Both the position numbers and the translations under genes were made by a program. The notes beneath the pieces are model-generated. The model was not told where the DNA came from. It searched no databases and worked only from the letters and a program-made list of their open reading frames with translations. 64,000 nucleotides of DNA, from contig NZ_CP080267.1 of NCBI RefSeq assembly GCF_019431375.1, forward strand, positions 186,001 through 250,000. Direction: 5' to 3'. Position 1 is the stretch's first letter. Each line of letters opens with the position of its first letter. This DNA comes from Alcanivorax sp. GTDB taxonomy: Bacteria; Pseudomonadota; Gammaproteobacteria; Pseudomonadales; Alcanivoracaceae. Of the stretch, positions 55,218-63,591 are shown piece after piece.

Positions 55218-56144
55218 ATGGGCCTGAATCTGGAAACACTGATTGGCATTCTGGTTATTCTGATTCTGCTGATCCTGGCGGACGGTGTCCGTCGTATGAT
55301 CAGGGAACGGCAGGGGCGGCTGCGTATGCGTATCGACCCGCGTTACCGGGATGCCCAGGAAGAAGACGCCGAGAAAAGCGATTACAACCCGGAGCTGATC
55401 GGCACCGCCCGCGTGGTGCGCCGGGCCATGGAAATGGACTCGCAGCAGCAATCAGAAGCGCCGCCCACCATGATGGAGCCGGACGAGGTTGTTAACGAGC
55501 CTGCCACTGCCGAACAGCAGAGCCTGTTTGAAGGCGATCGGCAGCCGGAGCCAGTGGATGAGACCCCGGCCCCGCAATACCGGGAGCCGGAGCCCCAACC
55601 GGAACCGCCCCGCGAGCCGCCGAAGCCGGTGGTGGAACAGCGGCCAGTGGAGAAGAAACCGGTTGAGCGTCAGCCGGAAAGAAAGCTGGAACGCCATCGC
55701 GAGCCCCAGCCGGTAATGGAAGTGATCGTGGTACACCTGATCGCTCACCGTGGCGCGCCCTTTGCCGGTAACGACCTGCTGCGGCTGCTGCTGGAATCCG
55801 GCCTGCGCTATGGACAGATGAACATCTTCCATCGCCACGTGAATCTGGACGGCCGTGACGAGTTGCAGTTTTCCATGGCCAATGCGGTGGAGCCGGGCAC
55901 CTTCGACCTGGACACCATGGAAGAAAAGACCTTTGCCGGTGTGACCTTCTTCCTGAAACTGCCGGGGCCCACTGACGCCCTGGGCGCGCTGGACAAGATG
56001 CTCTCCATCTGCCGCCGCCTGGCCAGCGAGCTTGACGGTGACCTGAAAGACGAACAGCACAGCGTGCTGACCCCGCAGACCATGGAACATTTGCGCCAGC
56101 GAGTGCAGGAATTCGAGCGTCGCCAGCGGGTGCCTAGTGCGTAA
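55218..56144 (+). CDS. zipA: Cell division protein ZipA
   Basis: A 308-residue protein: one N-terminal membrane helix (about 6-24, LIGILVILILLILADGV), a basic patch, a long Pro/Glu/Gln-rich linker (about 75-170, full of PEPQPEPPREPPKP-like stretches), and the C-terminal FtsZ-binding domain from about residue 170 (VIVVHLIAHRGAPFAGNDLL to FFLKLPGPTDALGALDKML). It tethers FtsZ to the inner membrane and stabilises the Z ring. GGAAGATGAGG precedes the ATG. Placed between smc and ligA, as in pseudomonads. The gene itself is intact. Confidence 0.95.
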   Translation: MGLNLETLIGILVILILLILADGVRRMIRERQGRLRMRIDPRYRDAQEEDAEKSDYNPELIGTARVVRRAMEMDSQQQSEAPPTMMEPDEVVNEPATAEQQSLFEGDRQPEPVDETPAPQYREPEPQPEPPREPPKPVVEQRPVEKKPVERQPERKLERHREPQPVMEVIVVHLIAHRGAPFAGNDLLRLLLESGLRYGQMNIFHRHVNLDGRDELQFSMANAVEPGTFDLDTMEEKTFAGVTFFLKLPGPTDALGALDKMLSICRRLASELDGDLKDEQHSVLTPQTMEHLRQRVQEFERRQRVPSA

Positions 56145-56207
56145 AAAGCAGCTACTAGCTTCGAGCTGCTAGCTGCGAGGAAAGCCGCATCGTTGCGGGC
56201 TGGAGCC

Positions 56208-56284
56208 TAGGGTGCACTGAGCCTAAGCGAACTGCACCATGCATAGGCCTAACGGTGCAGTTCGCTTAGGCTCAGTGCACCCTA
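56208..56284. repeat. 31-bp perfect inverted repeat
   Basis: Arms 56208-56238 and 56254-56284, beginning TAGGGTGCACTGAGCCTAAG, with a 15-bp loop. It belongs to the GTAGGGTGC-type intergenic palindromes known in many proteobacteria and differs from the other two repeat families of the window. It could also act as a terminator after zipA. A GTAGGAGCGCCGCTCGAGGC-type REP (about 56301-56325) and an AGCT-rich microrepeat (56148-56178) flank it in the zipA-ligA gap. Confidence 0.85.
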
Positions 56285-56412
56285 CGTTTAATATGGCACC
56301 GTAGGAGCGCCGCTCGAGGCGCGAAGCGGTTAAAGAAGACAACACCGATACAGCGCCGGTTCGCGCCTGCAAGCAGCCTCCAAAAAGATAAGAAACAGGA
56401 ATACACCGTCCC

Positions 56413-58158
56413 GTGAGCCAGCCTTCCCAAGACATCTTCCAGAAAGCCCAACACCTGCGCGACCAGCTCAACGACTGGTCCTATCGCTATTACGTGCTTG
56501 ATGATCCGGCGGTACCGGATGCGGAGTACGATCGTATTTATCGTGAATTGCAGGCGCTGGAGGCGGAGCACCCGTCGCTGGTGTCAGCGGATTCGCCCAC
56601 CCAGCGGGTGGGGGATGTGCCGCTGGACGCGTTTGATCAGGTGCAGCACGAAGTGCCCATGCTCAGCCTGGATAATGCCTTCGACGATGATGAGCTGCGC
56701 GCCTTTGACAATCGGGTGCGCGAGCGCCTGGATGTGTCCGATACCGTGGATTATGTGGCCGAACCCAAACTGGACGGGCTGGCGATTTCCCTGTTGTACC
56801 TGAACGGGGAGCTGGTGCGGGCGGCAACCCGCGGTGATGGCCAGACCGGCGAGAACATCACCACCAATGCTCGCACCATCCGTTCAGTGCCTCTCAAGCT
56901 GCGCGGCGACAAGGTGCCGGCACGGCTGGAAGTACGTGGCGAAGTGGTGATGCCCCATGCTGGCTTTGCTGCGCTCAATGCTCGTCAGGAAGAAGCCGGG
57001 CAGAAGATATTTGCCAATCCACGCAACGCCGCCGCCGGCAGTCTGCGCCAGCTGGATTCGCGCATCACCGCCAGCCGGCCGCTGGAGTTCTATGCCTATT
57101 CCATGGCGCAACTGGAAGGAGTGCCCGAACCGGCCACCCACGCTGACATGCTCGATGCCCTGCGCGGCTGGGGCCTGCGGGTCAATCCGGAGGTGCGGCT
57201 GTGTGCCGGGGTGGATGCACTGCTGGATTTCTACCGTGGCATTCTGGAAAAGCGTGACCGGCTCGATTACGACATCGACGGCGTGGTCTACAAGGTCAAT
57301 CGCTTTGATTGGCAACGGGATCTGGGCTTTGTCAGCCGGGCGCCACGCTGGGCCATCGCTCACAAGTTCCCTGCCCAGGAAGAACTCACCGTGCTCAACG
57401 GCGTGGACTGGCAGGTGGGGCGCACTGGTGCCCTGACGCCGGTGGCGCGGTTGGAACCGGTGCAGGTGGGCGGTGTTACCGTGAGCAATGCCACGCTGCA
57501 CAATATTGATGAAATCCAGCGGCTGGATATCCGCATCGGCGATACCGTGGTGGTGTACCGGGCCGGGGATGTGATTCCCAAGGTGGTCAGAGCGTTGCCG
57601 GAACGGCGTCCGGCGGATGCGAAGGATATTTCCCTACCGTCGAACTGCCCTGTGTGCGGCAGCGAGATTCTGCGTGGCGATGACCAGGTGGTGGCCCGCT
57701 GCACCGGCGGCCTGAAGCCGGGCAGAAGATATTTGCCAATCCACGCAACGCCGCCGCCGGCAGTCTGCGCCAGCTGGATTCGCGCATCACCGCCAGCCGG
57801 CCGCTGGAGTTCTATGCCTATTCCATGGCGCAACTGGAAGGAGTGCCCGAACCGGCCACCCACGCTGACATGCTCGATGCCCTGCGCGGCTGGGGCCTGC
57901 GGGTCAATCCGGAGGTGCGGCTGTGTGCCGGGGTGGATGCACTGCTGGATTTCTACCGTGGCATTCTGGAAAAGCGTGACCGGCTCGATTACGACATCGA
58001 CGGCGTGGTCTACAAGGTCAATCGCTTTGATTGGCAACGGGATCTGGGCTTTGTCAGCCGGGCGCCACGCTGGGCCATCGCTCACAAGTTCCCTGCCCAG
58101 GAAGAACTCACCGTGCTCAACGGCGTGGACTGGCAGGTGGGGCGCACTGGTGCCCTGA
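56413..58158 (+). CDS. ligA: LigA N-terminal fragment with frameshifted tail
   Basis: A 581-residue frame: native residues 1 to about 434 (domain Ia, adenylation domain with Lys119, OB fold and three zinc-finger cysteines), then about 147 residues read out of frame through the second copy (beginning KPGRRYLPIHATPPP). It lacks HhH and BRCT domains. It might adenylate itself, but sealing would be weak or absent. Confidence 0.7.
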   Translation: MSQPSQDIFQKAQHLRDQLNDWSYRYYVLDDPAVPDAEYDRIYRELQALEAEHPSLVSADSPTQRVGDVPLDAFDQVQHEVPMLSLDNAFDDDELRAFDNRVRERLDVSDTVDYVAEPKLDGLAISLLYLNGELVRAATRGDGQTGENITTNARTIRSVPLKLRGDKVPARLEVRGEVVMPHAGFAALNARQEEAGQKIFANPRNAAAGSLRQLDSRITASRPLEFYAYSMAQLEGVPEPATHADMLDALRGWGLRVNPEVRLCAGVDALLDFYRGILEKRDRLDYDIDGVVYKVNRFDWQRDLGFVSRAPRWAIAHKFPAQEELTVLNGVDWQVGRTGALTPVARLEPVQVGGVTVSNATLHNIDEIQRLDIRIGDTVVVYRAGDVIPKVVRALPERRPADAKDISLPSNCPVCGSEILRGDDQVVARCTGGLKPGRRYLPIHATPPPAVCASWIRASPPAGRWSSMPIPWRNWKECPNRPPTLTCSMPCAAGACGSIRRCGCVPGWMHCWISTVAFWKSVTGSITTSTAWSTRSIALIGNGIWALSAGRHAGPSLTSSLPRKNSPCSTAWTGRWGALVP

Positions 58159-58435
58159 CGCCGGTGGCGCGGTTGGAACCGGTGCAGGTGGGCGGTGTTA
58201 CCGTGAGCAATGCCACGCTGCACAATATTGATGAAATCCAGCGGCTGGATATCCGCATCGGCGATACCGTGGTGGTGTACCGGGCCGGGGATGTGATTCC
58301 CAAGGTGGTCAGAGCGTTGCCGGAACGGCGTCCGGCGGATGCGAAGGATATTTCCCTACCGTCGAACTGCCCTGTGTGCGGCAGCGAGATTCTGCGTGGC
58401 GATGACCAGGTGGTGGCCCGCTGCACCGGCGGCCT
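56992..58435. repeat. 722-bp tandem duplication inside ligA
   Basis: Copy 1 is 56992-57713, copy 2 is 57714-58435, directly adjacent and identical as far as I can read. Only GA (2 bp) is shared at the junction, so long-repeat recombination did not cause it. Confidence 0.95.
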
Positions 58436-59471
58436 GATCTGTGGCGCCCAGCAGCGTGAGGCCATCAAGCACTTTGCCTCGCGCCGGGCCATGGATATCG
58501 ATGGCCTGGGCGACAAGTTGGTGGATGCTCTGGTGGACCAGGAGCTGATTGCCACCGTGGCGGATCTTTACCGGCTCAAGGCGGAGCAGGTGGCTGGCCT
58601 TGAGCGCATGGGCGAGAAATCCGCCGATAACCTGATCGCCGCGCTGGAAAACTCCAAGACTGTCGCCCTGGGGCGTTTCCTGTTTTCCCTGGGGATCTTG
58701 CAGATTGGTGAGGAAACGGCCAAAAACCTGGCGGATTGTTTTGGCGATCTGGACACGATTCGCCGGGCGCCGCTGTTATTGCTGCTGGCGGTACCGGATG
58801 TGGGCATGGAAGTGGCCAAGGCCATTGGCGCCTTCTTTGCCGAAGCCGATAACGAGGCGGTGATTGATGGGCTGCTGGCTGCCGGGGTGAATCCGCAGTC
58901 CAGTGGTGAACCCTCAGCAGCCTTTGTGCACAGCCTGACCCTGGCGCATCTGCTGAAATCCGCCAAGCGGCTGGGCATGAACCTTGAGGGTATCGGTGAC
59001 AAGTCACTGGAAACCCTGGGCAGCCATTATCGCACGGTTGCCGAGCTGAGCGCCGGTGCTGCAGAAGGGGTCGGCGCGGAGCCCAAGGGCGTGCGTTCCG
59101 GAGTGATGACGCAGTTGAGCAAGGCGCTGGCGGAAAACGGCTGGCAGGCCCGTTTGCAGGAAGCTGAAGCCATGGTGGCCGAGCTTGCCGCCCGCGCACC
59201 GGCCCAGGCGGAAAGCCGCCCGCTGGAAGGGCAGACCTGGGTGCTCACCGGCACCCTGGAACAGTTTACCCGTGACCAGGCAAAGCATGGCCTGCAGCAG
59301 TTGGGAGCCAAAGTGTCCGGGTCGGTGTCGAAGAATACATCTATGGTAGTGGCCGGCGCTGCAGCGGGTTCCAAGCTGGCCAAGGCCGAGTCCCTGGGGG
59401 TTGAGGTCTGCGATGAGGCCGCGCTACTGTCCGTATTCGAACAACACGGCATTGATCCGGGAGCATTATGA
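57825..59471 (+). CDS. ligA: LigA C-terminal fragment (native residues about 231-778)
   Basis: A 548-residue frame starting at an ATG in the second copy, with part of the adenylation domain, OB fold, complete zinc finger, HhH domain (MGEKSADNLIAALE) and BRCT domain. It lacks the catalytic KLDG lysine. Whether the ATG is used is unknown, as no clear ribosome-binding site is present. Its stop overlaps the next start (ATGA at 59468-59471). Confidence 0.7.
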   Translation: MAQLEGVPEPATHADMLDALRGWGLRVNPEVRLCAGVDALLDFYRGILEKRDRLDYDIDGVVYKVNRFDWQRDLGFVSRAPRWAIAHKFPAQEELTVLNGVDWQVGRTGALTPVARLEPVQVGGVTVSNATLHNIDEIQRLDIRIGDTVVVYRAGDVIPKVVRALPERRPADAKDISLPSNCPVCGSEILRGDDQVVARCTGGLICGAQQREAIKHFASRRAMDIDGLGDKLVDALVDQELIATVADLYRLKAEQVAGLERMGEKSADNLIAALENSKTVALGRFLFSLGILQIGEETAKNLADCFGDLDTIRRAPLLLLLAVPDVGMEVAKAIGAFFAEADNEAVIDGLLAAGVNPQSSGEPSAAFVHSLTLAHLLKSAKRLGMNLEGIGDKSLETLGSHYRTVAELSAGAAEGVGAEPKGVRSGVMTQLSKALAENGWQARLQEAEAMVAELAARAPAQAESRPLEGQTWVLTGTLEQFTRDQAKHGLQQLGAKVSGSVSKNTSMVVAGAAAGSKLAKAESLGVEVCDEAALLSVFEQHGIDPGAL

Positions 59472-60049
59472 GAATCGGTCTTACCCTGCTATTGGCGGCA
59501 CTGCTTCTGGGCGGTTGCGCCGGCACACCGACCCAGACAGACAATGTCTGTGCGGTGTTTGATCAGCGGGGGGGCTGGTTCAACAACTGGTACAAGTACG
59601 CCAAGAACACGGAAAAGGAATACGGCGTGCCGGTACCGGTACTGATGGCCACGATCTACAAGGAATCCGGCTTCAATGCCCGGGCCAAACCGCCCCGCAC
59701 CAAGCTGCTGGGCTTTATTCCCTGGAAGCGGCCTTCTTCCGCCTACGGTTACCCCCAGGCGCTGGATTCCACCTGGCAGTGGTACCAGGATGATACTGGT
59801 CGCCACGGCGCTGACCGTGATGATTTCAAGGATGCAGTGCGGTTTGTGGGCTGGTACCACTACCAGAGCCACAAGAAAAATGGCGTCGCCCGGAACGATA
59901 CCTACAACCTGTATCTCAACTATTATGCCGGCCACGGCGGTTATGCCCGCGGCACCTGGAAAAATAACAAGTGGATGAAAGGTGCCGCCCGCCGCACTGC
60001 CGATATGGCTAACCGTTATCAGCAGCAGATGAACAGCTGCGGGCGGTAG
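59468..60049 (+). CDS. Lysozyme-like (transglycosylase SLT-type) lipoprotein
   Basis: A 193-residue lipoprotein with lipobox LGGC (Cys17). VPVPVLMATIYKESGFNARA places Glu66 where lytic transglycosylases have the catalytic Glu, and AYGYPQALDSTWQWYQDDTG and LYLNYYAGHGGYARGTW resemble the later SLT motifs. It may cleave peptidoglycan in the periplasm or be an inactive relative. The start overlaps the ligA stop by 4 bp (ATGA), suggesting translational coupling. A similar small lipoprotein follows ligA in some pseudomonad relatives (recollection). The catalytic role is inferred from motif position. Confidence 0.78.
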   Translation: MRIGLTLLLAALLLGGCAGTPTQTDNVCAVFDQRGGWFNNWYKYAKNTEKEYGVPVPVLMATIYKESGFNARAKPPRTKLLGFIPWKRPSSAYGYPQALDSTWQWYQDDTGRHGADRDDFKDAVRFVGWYHYQSHKKNGVARNDTYNLYLNYYAGHGGYARGTWKNNKWMKGAARRTADMANRYQQQMNSCGR

Positions 60050-60194
60050 AAGAGCAGCTTCTAGCTACGAGCTGTGAGCTAGAAGCTAGAAGCTAGAAGC
60101 TAAATCAAAACCCTCCGCCGCAACTCTGTGGTGATTCGTTTAGCAGAAAGTCGGGCTCGCGTTGCCGCTTGAAGCTTGAGGCTTGCAGCTGCCT
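60046..60194. repeat. AGCTAGAAGCT-type microrepeats
   Basis: AGCTAGAAGCTAGAAGCTAG and neighbouring AGCTTCTAGCTACGAGCT blocks (60054-60102), then GCTTGAAGCTTGAGGCTTGC (about 60168-60187). Similar runs lie at 49.4 and 56.15 kb. In the 274-bp gap before the pilus operon I see no gene. Confidence 0.7.
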
Positions 60195-60284
60195 TTACCG
60201 CTAAACTGCCGTTTGTCCGGTCTTATCGGAATCCGGTCGGTTTGAATGTGGTTCGCTGTAAAAATGTGACAAGAAGCACAAAAG

Positions 60285-60302
60285 CAGGTCTTTGGGGACC
60301 TG
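60285..60302. promoter_or_regulatory. Small inverted repeat before the pilus chaperone gene
   Basis: CAGGTC-TTTGGG-GACCTG lies 21 bp upstream of the chaperone start. It may be an operator or an mRNA hairpin near the ribosome-binding site; there is no independent support. Confidence 0.3.
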
Positions 60303-60323
60303 AGACATCAAGGGGAACACACT

Positions 60324-61004
60324 TTGCGTTTTGTATTCGGTCTGCTGCTATGGGCAAGCGGGGTCATGGCGGCGTATGCCATGCAGGTGGACAAGGCCAT
60401 TGTTCATTTTCCCGCGGATAAATCACCGCGTCAGGATGTGGTCATCGGTAACCCAGGAGAAGAGCCCCTGTTTGTGGATGTGGGCATTCTCACCGTGAGT
60501 GATCCGGGTACCGACAGTGAGCAGCGATTGCCGGTGAAGGATCCGGAATCGGCCCCCCTGATTGCCACGCCGCGGCGCCTGATGGTGCCACCGGGGGGGA
60601 GTCGCCGGGTGCGACTGGTGAACCTGGAAGGCCATGGTGATATGGAGAAGGTCTACCGGGTAGATCTGAGACCGGTGGCCCCGCCGGAGCAGATGGATAG
60701 CACTGGCGTGCGGGTACTGGTGGGCTACCAGTTGCTGGTGTTTGTGGCGCCTTCGCAAACCGGAGTGTCACTGGAAGGGCAGCGCGACGGCAAGTCCCTG
60801 ACACTGAGCAACAAGGGCAATGTGAATGTGCTGTTGCATGAGGGGGAGCAGTGCCCGCCAAGCCCATCTACCCGACCCTGTGAGCCGGTACAGGGGCGCC
60901 GCCTTTACCCGGGTAACAGCGTTACCCTGGCATTACCCATGGATGCGCCGGTGCGTTTCAATCTCACCACTGCCGGTGAGACCCGGCAGCAGCGTTACCC
61001 CTGA
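60324..61004 (+). CDS. Periplasmic pilus assembly chaperone (CS1/alpha-fimbriae type)
   Basis: A 226-residue secreted protein with a signal peptide (about 1-19). The PapD-like fold shows as paired Ig-like domains: VDKAIVHFPADKSPRQDVVI opens the first, and RRLMVPPGGSRRVRLVNLEG contains the conserved Arg and Pro region; GVRVLVGYQLLVFVAPSQTG leads to the second. It should hold pilin subunits for delivery to the usher encoded next. The start is TTG, backed by AAGGGG 7 bp before it. The usher gene begins 14 bp after its stop. Confidence 0.82.
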   Translation: MRFVFGLLLWASGVMAAYAMQVDKAIVHFPADKSPRQDVVIGNPGEEPLFVDVGILTVSDPGTDSEQRLPVKDPESAPLIATPRRLMVPPGGSRRVRLVNLEGHGDMEKVYRVDLRPVAPPEQMDSTGVRVLVGYQLLVFVAPSQTGVSLEGQRDGKSLTLSNKGNVNVLLHEGEQCPPSPSTRPCEPVQGRRLYPGNSVTLALPMDAPVRFNLTTAGETRQQRYP

Positions 61005-61018
61005 TCGGAACGGCCGCC

Positions 61019-63451
61019 ATGGGATCGCGCTGGCAGGCCGGGTTGATTGTCCTGCTGGCTTCTTTGCCGGCCGGGCAGCTCATGGCTCAGGATTACGCCG
61101 TGCCACCGGGGTTCGAAGCATTGATGGAGCCCCAGGAAACCCTGGTGGATGTGTACTTCGGCGATCGTCTGGTGCTGTCTACCCCTGCTCGCTACTCTCC
61201 CGAAGAAATTACCTTTCTGGAACCGGATGCGCTGATCGGCGCTATGCCCCAGGTAAAACCGGAGCCCTGGTTGCTGGCGGTGCTGTCCACGCCGTTGGAC
61301 CCTCACGGCGACAAGGTCTGTGTCAGTGAACATCAGCAGGAATGTGGCCTTATCGAGCCGAAAGTTGCCGGCGTGATTTTTGACGAACAGCGCTTTCGGG
61401 CGGACCTGTTTATCCACCCCAAGTATCTGGAAGCGCCGGAAGCGCTGGCGCCACGTTATCTGCCTGAACCCACGGAAAGCCGGTGGGGTGGGGTGCAGAA
61501 TCTCAGTTTCAGCCATGCAGGTAGCGCTGAAGGGGAGAACAATACCAGTTTGTTCGGTCGCAGCCTGGTAGGCCGAGGCGCCCAGTATGGCTTTGCCAAC
61601 TGGGTCAGTACCGATGAGCAGTCCCTATCCATTGATGAACTGGGCTGGCAACGTAACTACCCGGATCACCAACTCACTGTTGGCCTGTTTCAGCCTAACA
61701 GCGACATGCTGACGGTGATTGACCGGCAGCCGATCGCCGGGGTCGGTGTGTCCCGCTCGTTGGTGCGTCGCCAGGATCTCGACTCCGCCTTTGCCACCTC
61801 GGTGGAAGTGTTCCTGTCGTCTCGCAGCCGCATTGAGGTGTACAAGGATGGCCGCCTTTACGGTAGCCAGTTTCTGGAATCCGGGCGTCGCCGTCTGGAT
61901 ACTGCCCGCCTGCCTACCGGGGCCTACACACTGGAACTGCGTATCACCGATGCCAACGGCAATACCCGGGTGGAAGAGCAGTTTTTTGTGAAAAGCCGCC
62001 GGCTGGCGCCGCAGGGCGAAAAACTGTGGTTTGCCCAGGTCGGGCAGGCCACCGCCTTTGCCCGCGACCAGGTTCTGCCGGAAGACAGGCAGACCGCCCT
62101 GTTGATGACCGGCTTGCGTCAGCGCTTTGCGGATACCTGGGGTGGAGGGGTGGCCATGGCGGCTACCGGCGAGCAGGCCCTGCTGGAAGTGAGTGGCGAC
62201 TGGTTTTCCCGTTATTCACAGCTGTTTGCCAGCACTTTTGTAGAAAGCGAAGGCGGTGGCGGTTTTACGTTGCGCGGTAATGCCCGCTACCGGGACTGGC
62301 GTTTCCAGTTCGACAGCCAACGGGTCTGGACCGACGATCCGACCGTTTTTGACGTTGATTTTGATGCGCGGGAATATCGATTGTTGCCCCGCTCCGTGCG
62401 ACGTGACAGTGCTGAGTTATGGGTGCCAGCGGGGCGTGGGCAGTTGGTATTCTCCCATCGCCGTCAGCGACTTGGCCGTGCCAGCGAACAAACCATCAGC
62501 TCGGCGGCCTACCTGCATACGTTCCGGGTGGGAGGCGGTCAGGTGATCAACCTGTCTGCCAGCCTGACGCGCAATAACGGCGACAACCAGATACTGCTCG
62601 GCGCCAATTGGTTGATGACCCGCCCGGACTGGCAGCATCAGGCCAACCTTGGCTGGGTTCAGGACGATGCTCCGGGTACCGAGGACGGGGTTAACGCCGC
62701 CTGGGCCAGCGCCTGGAATGACCGGGATCGTTTTGATGCGGACCTGACGCTGGGGGCGGGGGTGAACTTTGATCCGGGTCGCCAATCCGTTCTGCTCAAC
62801 AGTGAATACGGCTCCCGCCACGGGCGTGGCCGTGCCGATGTGGCCTTCAATGATTCCGACCGGGGTGGCCGCGATACCCTGACCAGTGTGCGTTATGACA
62901 CCAGTCTGGTGATAGGTGATGGCGCCGCGTTGGGTGGTGAGCAACTGAATGATTCGGCGGTGTTGCTGAAGCTCAACGGTGCTGAGGGCGCGCTATTCGA
63001 TGTGCTGGTCAACGGTAACCCGGAGATGGTGGTGAAAGGCGGCAGCTCGGCGACACTGACGCTGCCTGCCTACCAGGTACACAAGATCGCTTTGCGAGAT
63101 CGCGGCACTGACTTTGTGAATCTGGACAGCACACCCCGGGACGTGGTGCTGTACCCGGGCAATGTGGCGATGCTGGCCTGGGAGCTGCAAAGAGTGATGG
63201 TGGCTATTGGTCGTCTGCAGGATGCGGATGGGAATATCCTCTCCCGTGCCCGCATCCAGGGCCCGGGTTTCGATAACCTGGTATTCACCGACGAAGACGG
63301 CTACTTCCAGCTGGAACTCCCCGAATCCAGCATGGACAGCCTCTATGTGGAAACCGCCAACGGTCGCTGCAACCTGCAGCCTGGCTTAGTGGAGATCCGG
63401 TATGGGGTGGCGAGGTTGGGGGCGGTGGTTTGTTCAGTTAACAGTGAATAG
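61019..63451 (+). CDS. Outer-membrane usher of a CS1-type (alpha) pilus
   Basis: An 810-residue outer-membrane protein with a signal peptide (about 1-23, ending LMAQ). YAVPPGFEALMEPQETLVDV is the TcfC/CooC-like N-terminal domain; then a 24-strand barrel with an internal plug-like Ig domain (YKDGRLYGSQFLESGRRRLD, YTLELRITDANGNTRVEEQF); the C-terminal segment LQDADGNILSRARIQGPGFD, ending in NGRCNLQ and VVCS, is the CS1-type C-terminal domain. It threads pilus subunits through the outer membrane. Length suits the family. The terminator at 63.5 kb ends the unit. Confidence 0.87.
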   Translation: MGSRWQAGLIVLLASLPAGQLMAQDYAVPPGFEALMEPQETLVDVYFGDRLVLSTPARYSPEEITFLEPDALIGAMPQVKPEPWLLAVLSTPLDPHGDKVCVSEHQQECGLIEPKVAGVIFDEQRFRADLFIHPKYLEAPEALAPRYLPEPTESRWGGVQNLSFSHAGSAEGENNTSLFGRSLVGRGAQYGFANWVSTDEQSLSIDELGWQRNYPDHQLTVGLFQPNSDMLTVIDRQPIAGVGVSRSLVRRQDLDSAFATSVEVFLSSRSRIEVYKDGRLYGSQFLESGRRRLDTARLPTGAYTLELRITDANGNTRVEEQFFVKSRRLAPQGEKLWFAQVGQATAFARDQVLPEDRQTALLMTGLRQRFADTWGGGVAMAATGEQALLEVSGDWFSRYSQLFASTFVESEGGGGFTLRGNARYRDWRFQFDSQRVWTDDPTVFDVDFDAREYRLLPRSVRRDSAELWVPAGRGQLVFSHRRQRLGRASEQTISSAAYLHTFRVGGGQVINLSASLTRNNGDNQILLGANWLMTRPDWQHQANLGWVQDDAPGTEDGVNAAWASAWNDRDRFDADLTLGAGVNFDPGRQSVLLNSEYGSRHGRGRADVAFNDSDRGGRDTLTSVRYDTSLVIGDGAALGGEQLNDSAVLLKLNGAEGALFDVLVNGNPEMVVKGGSSATLTLPAYQVHKIALRDRGTDFVNLDSTPRDVVLYPGNVAMLAWELQRVMVAIGRLQDADGNILSRARIQGPGFDNLVFTDEDGYFQLELPESSMDSLYVETANGRCNLQPGLVEIRYGVARLGAVVCSVNSE

Positions 63452-63491
63452 TTAACAGTGAACAGCTGCGCGTGAAAATTGGTTGTGTGTT

Positions 63492-63540
63492 GAAAGCAAA
63501 GAGGCCGCGTCCAGAGTTTGGGCGCGGCCTCTTTGCTTTC
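63492..63540. terminator. Strong bidirectional Rho-independent terminator
   Basis: Perfect 18-bp arms, GAAAGCAAAGAGGCCGCG (63492-63509) and its complement (63523-63540), with a 13-base loop. It separates the convergent usher gene and the minus-strand pilin-like gene. AACAGTGAATAG/GTTAACAGTGAACAG microrepeats flank it in inverted orientation (63436-63466 and 63567-63598). Confidence 0.85.
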
Positions 63541-63591
63541 AGAACCAACAAGCCGGTCCCGCGAAGCTGTTCACTATTCACTGTTAACTGT

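Larger units (their letters stand above)
56413..59471 (+). pseudogene. ligA: ligA, split by an internal 722-bp tandem duplication
   Basis: NAD-dependent DNA ligase. Removing one copy of the 722-bp unit restores a frame of 778 residues, in the range of pseudomonad LigA. It has the adenylation domain with Lys119 in KLDG, the OB fold, the zinc finger (CPVC...CTGGLICG), HhH repeats and a C-terminal BRCT domain (WVLTGTLEQFTRDQAKHGLQ). Since 722 is not a multiple of three, the frame breaks inside the zinc finger at about 57715. LigA is essential in nearly all bacteria, so this state is suspicious. The start is GTG 56413 with AGGA upstream. Confidence 0.85.
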
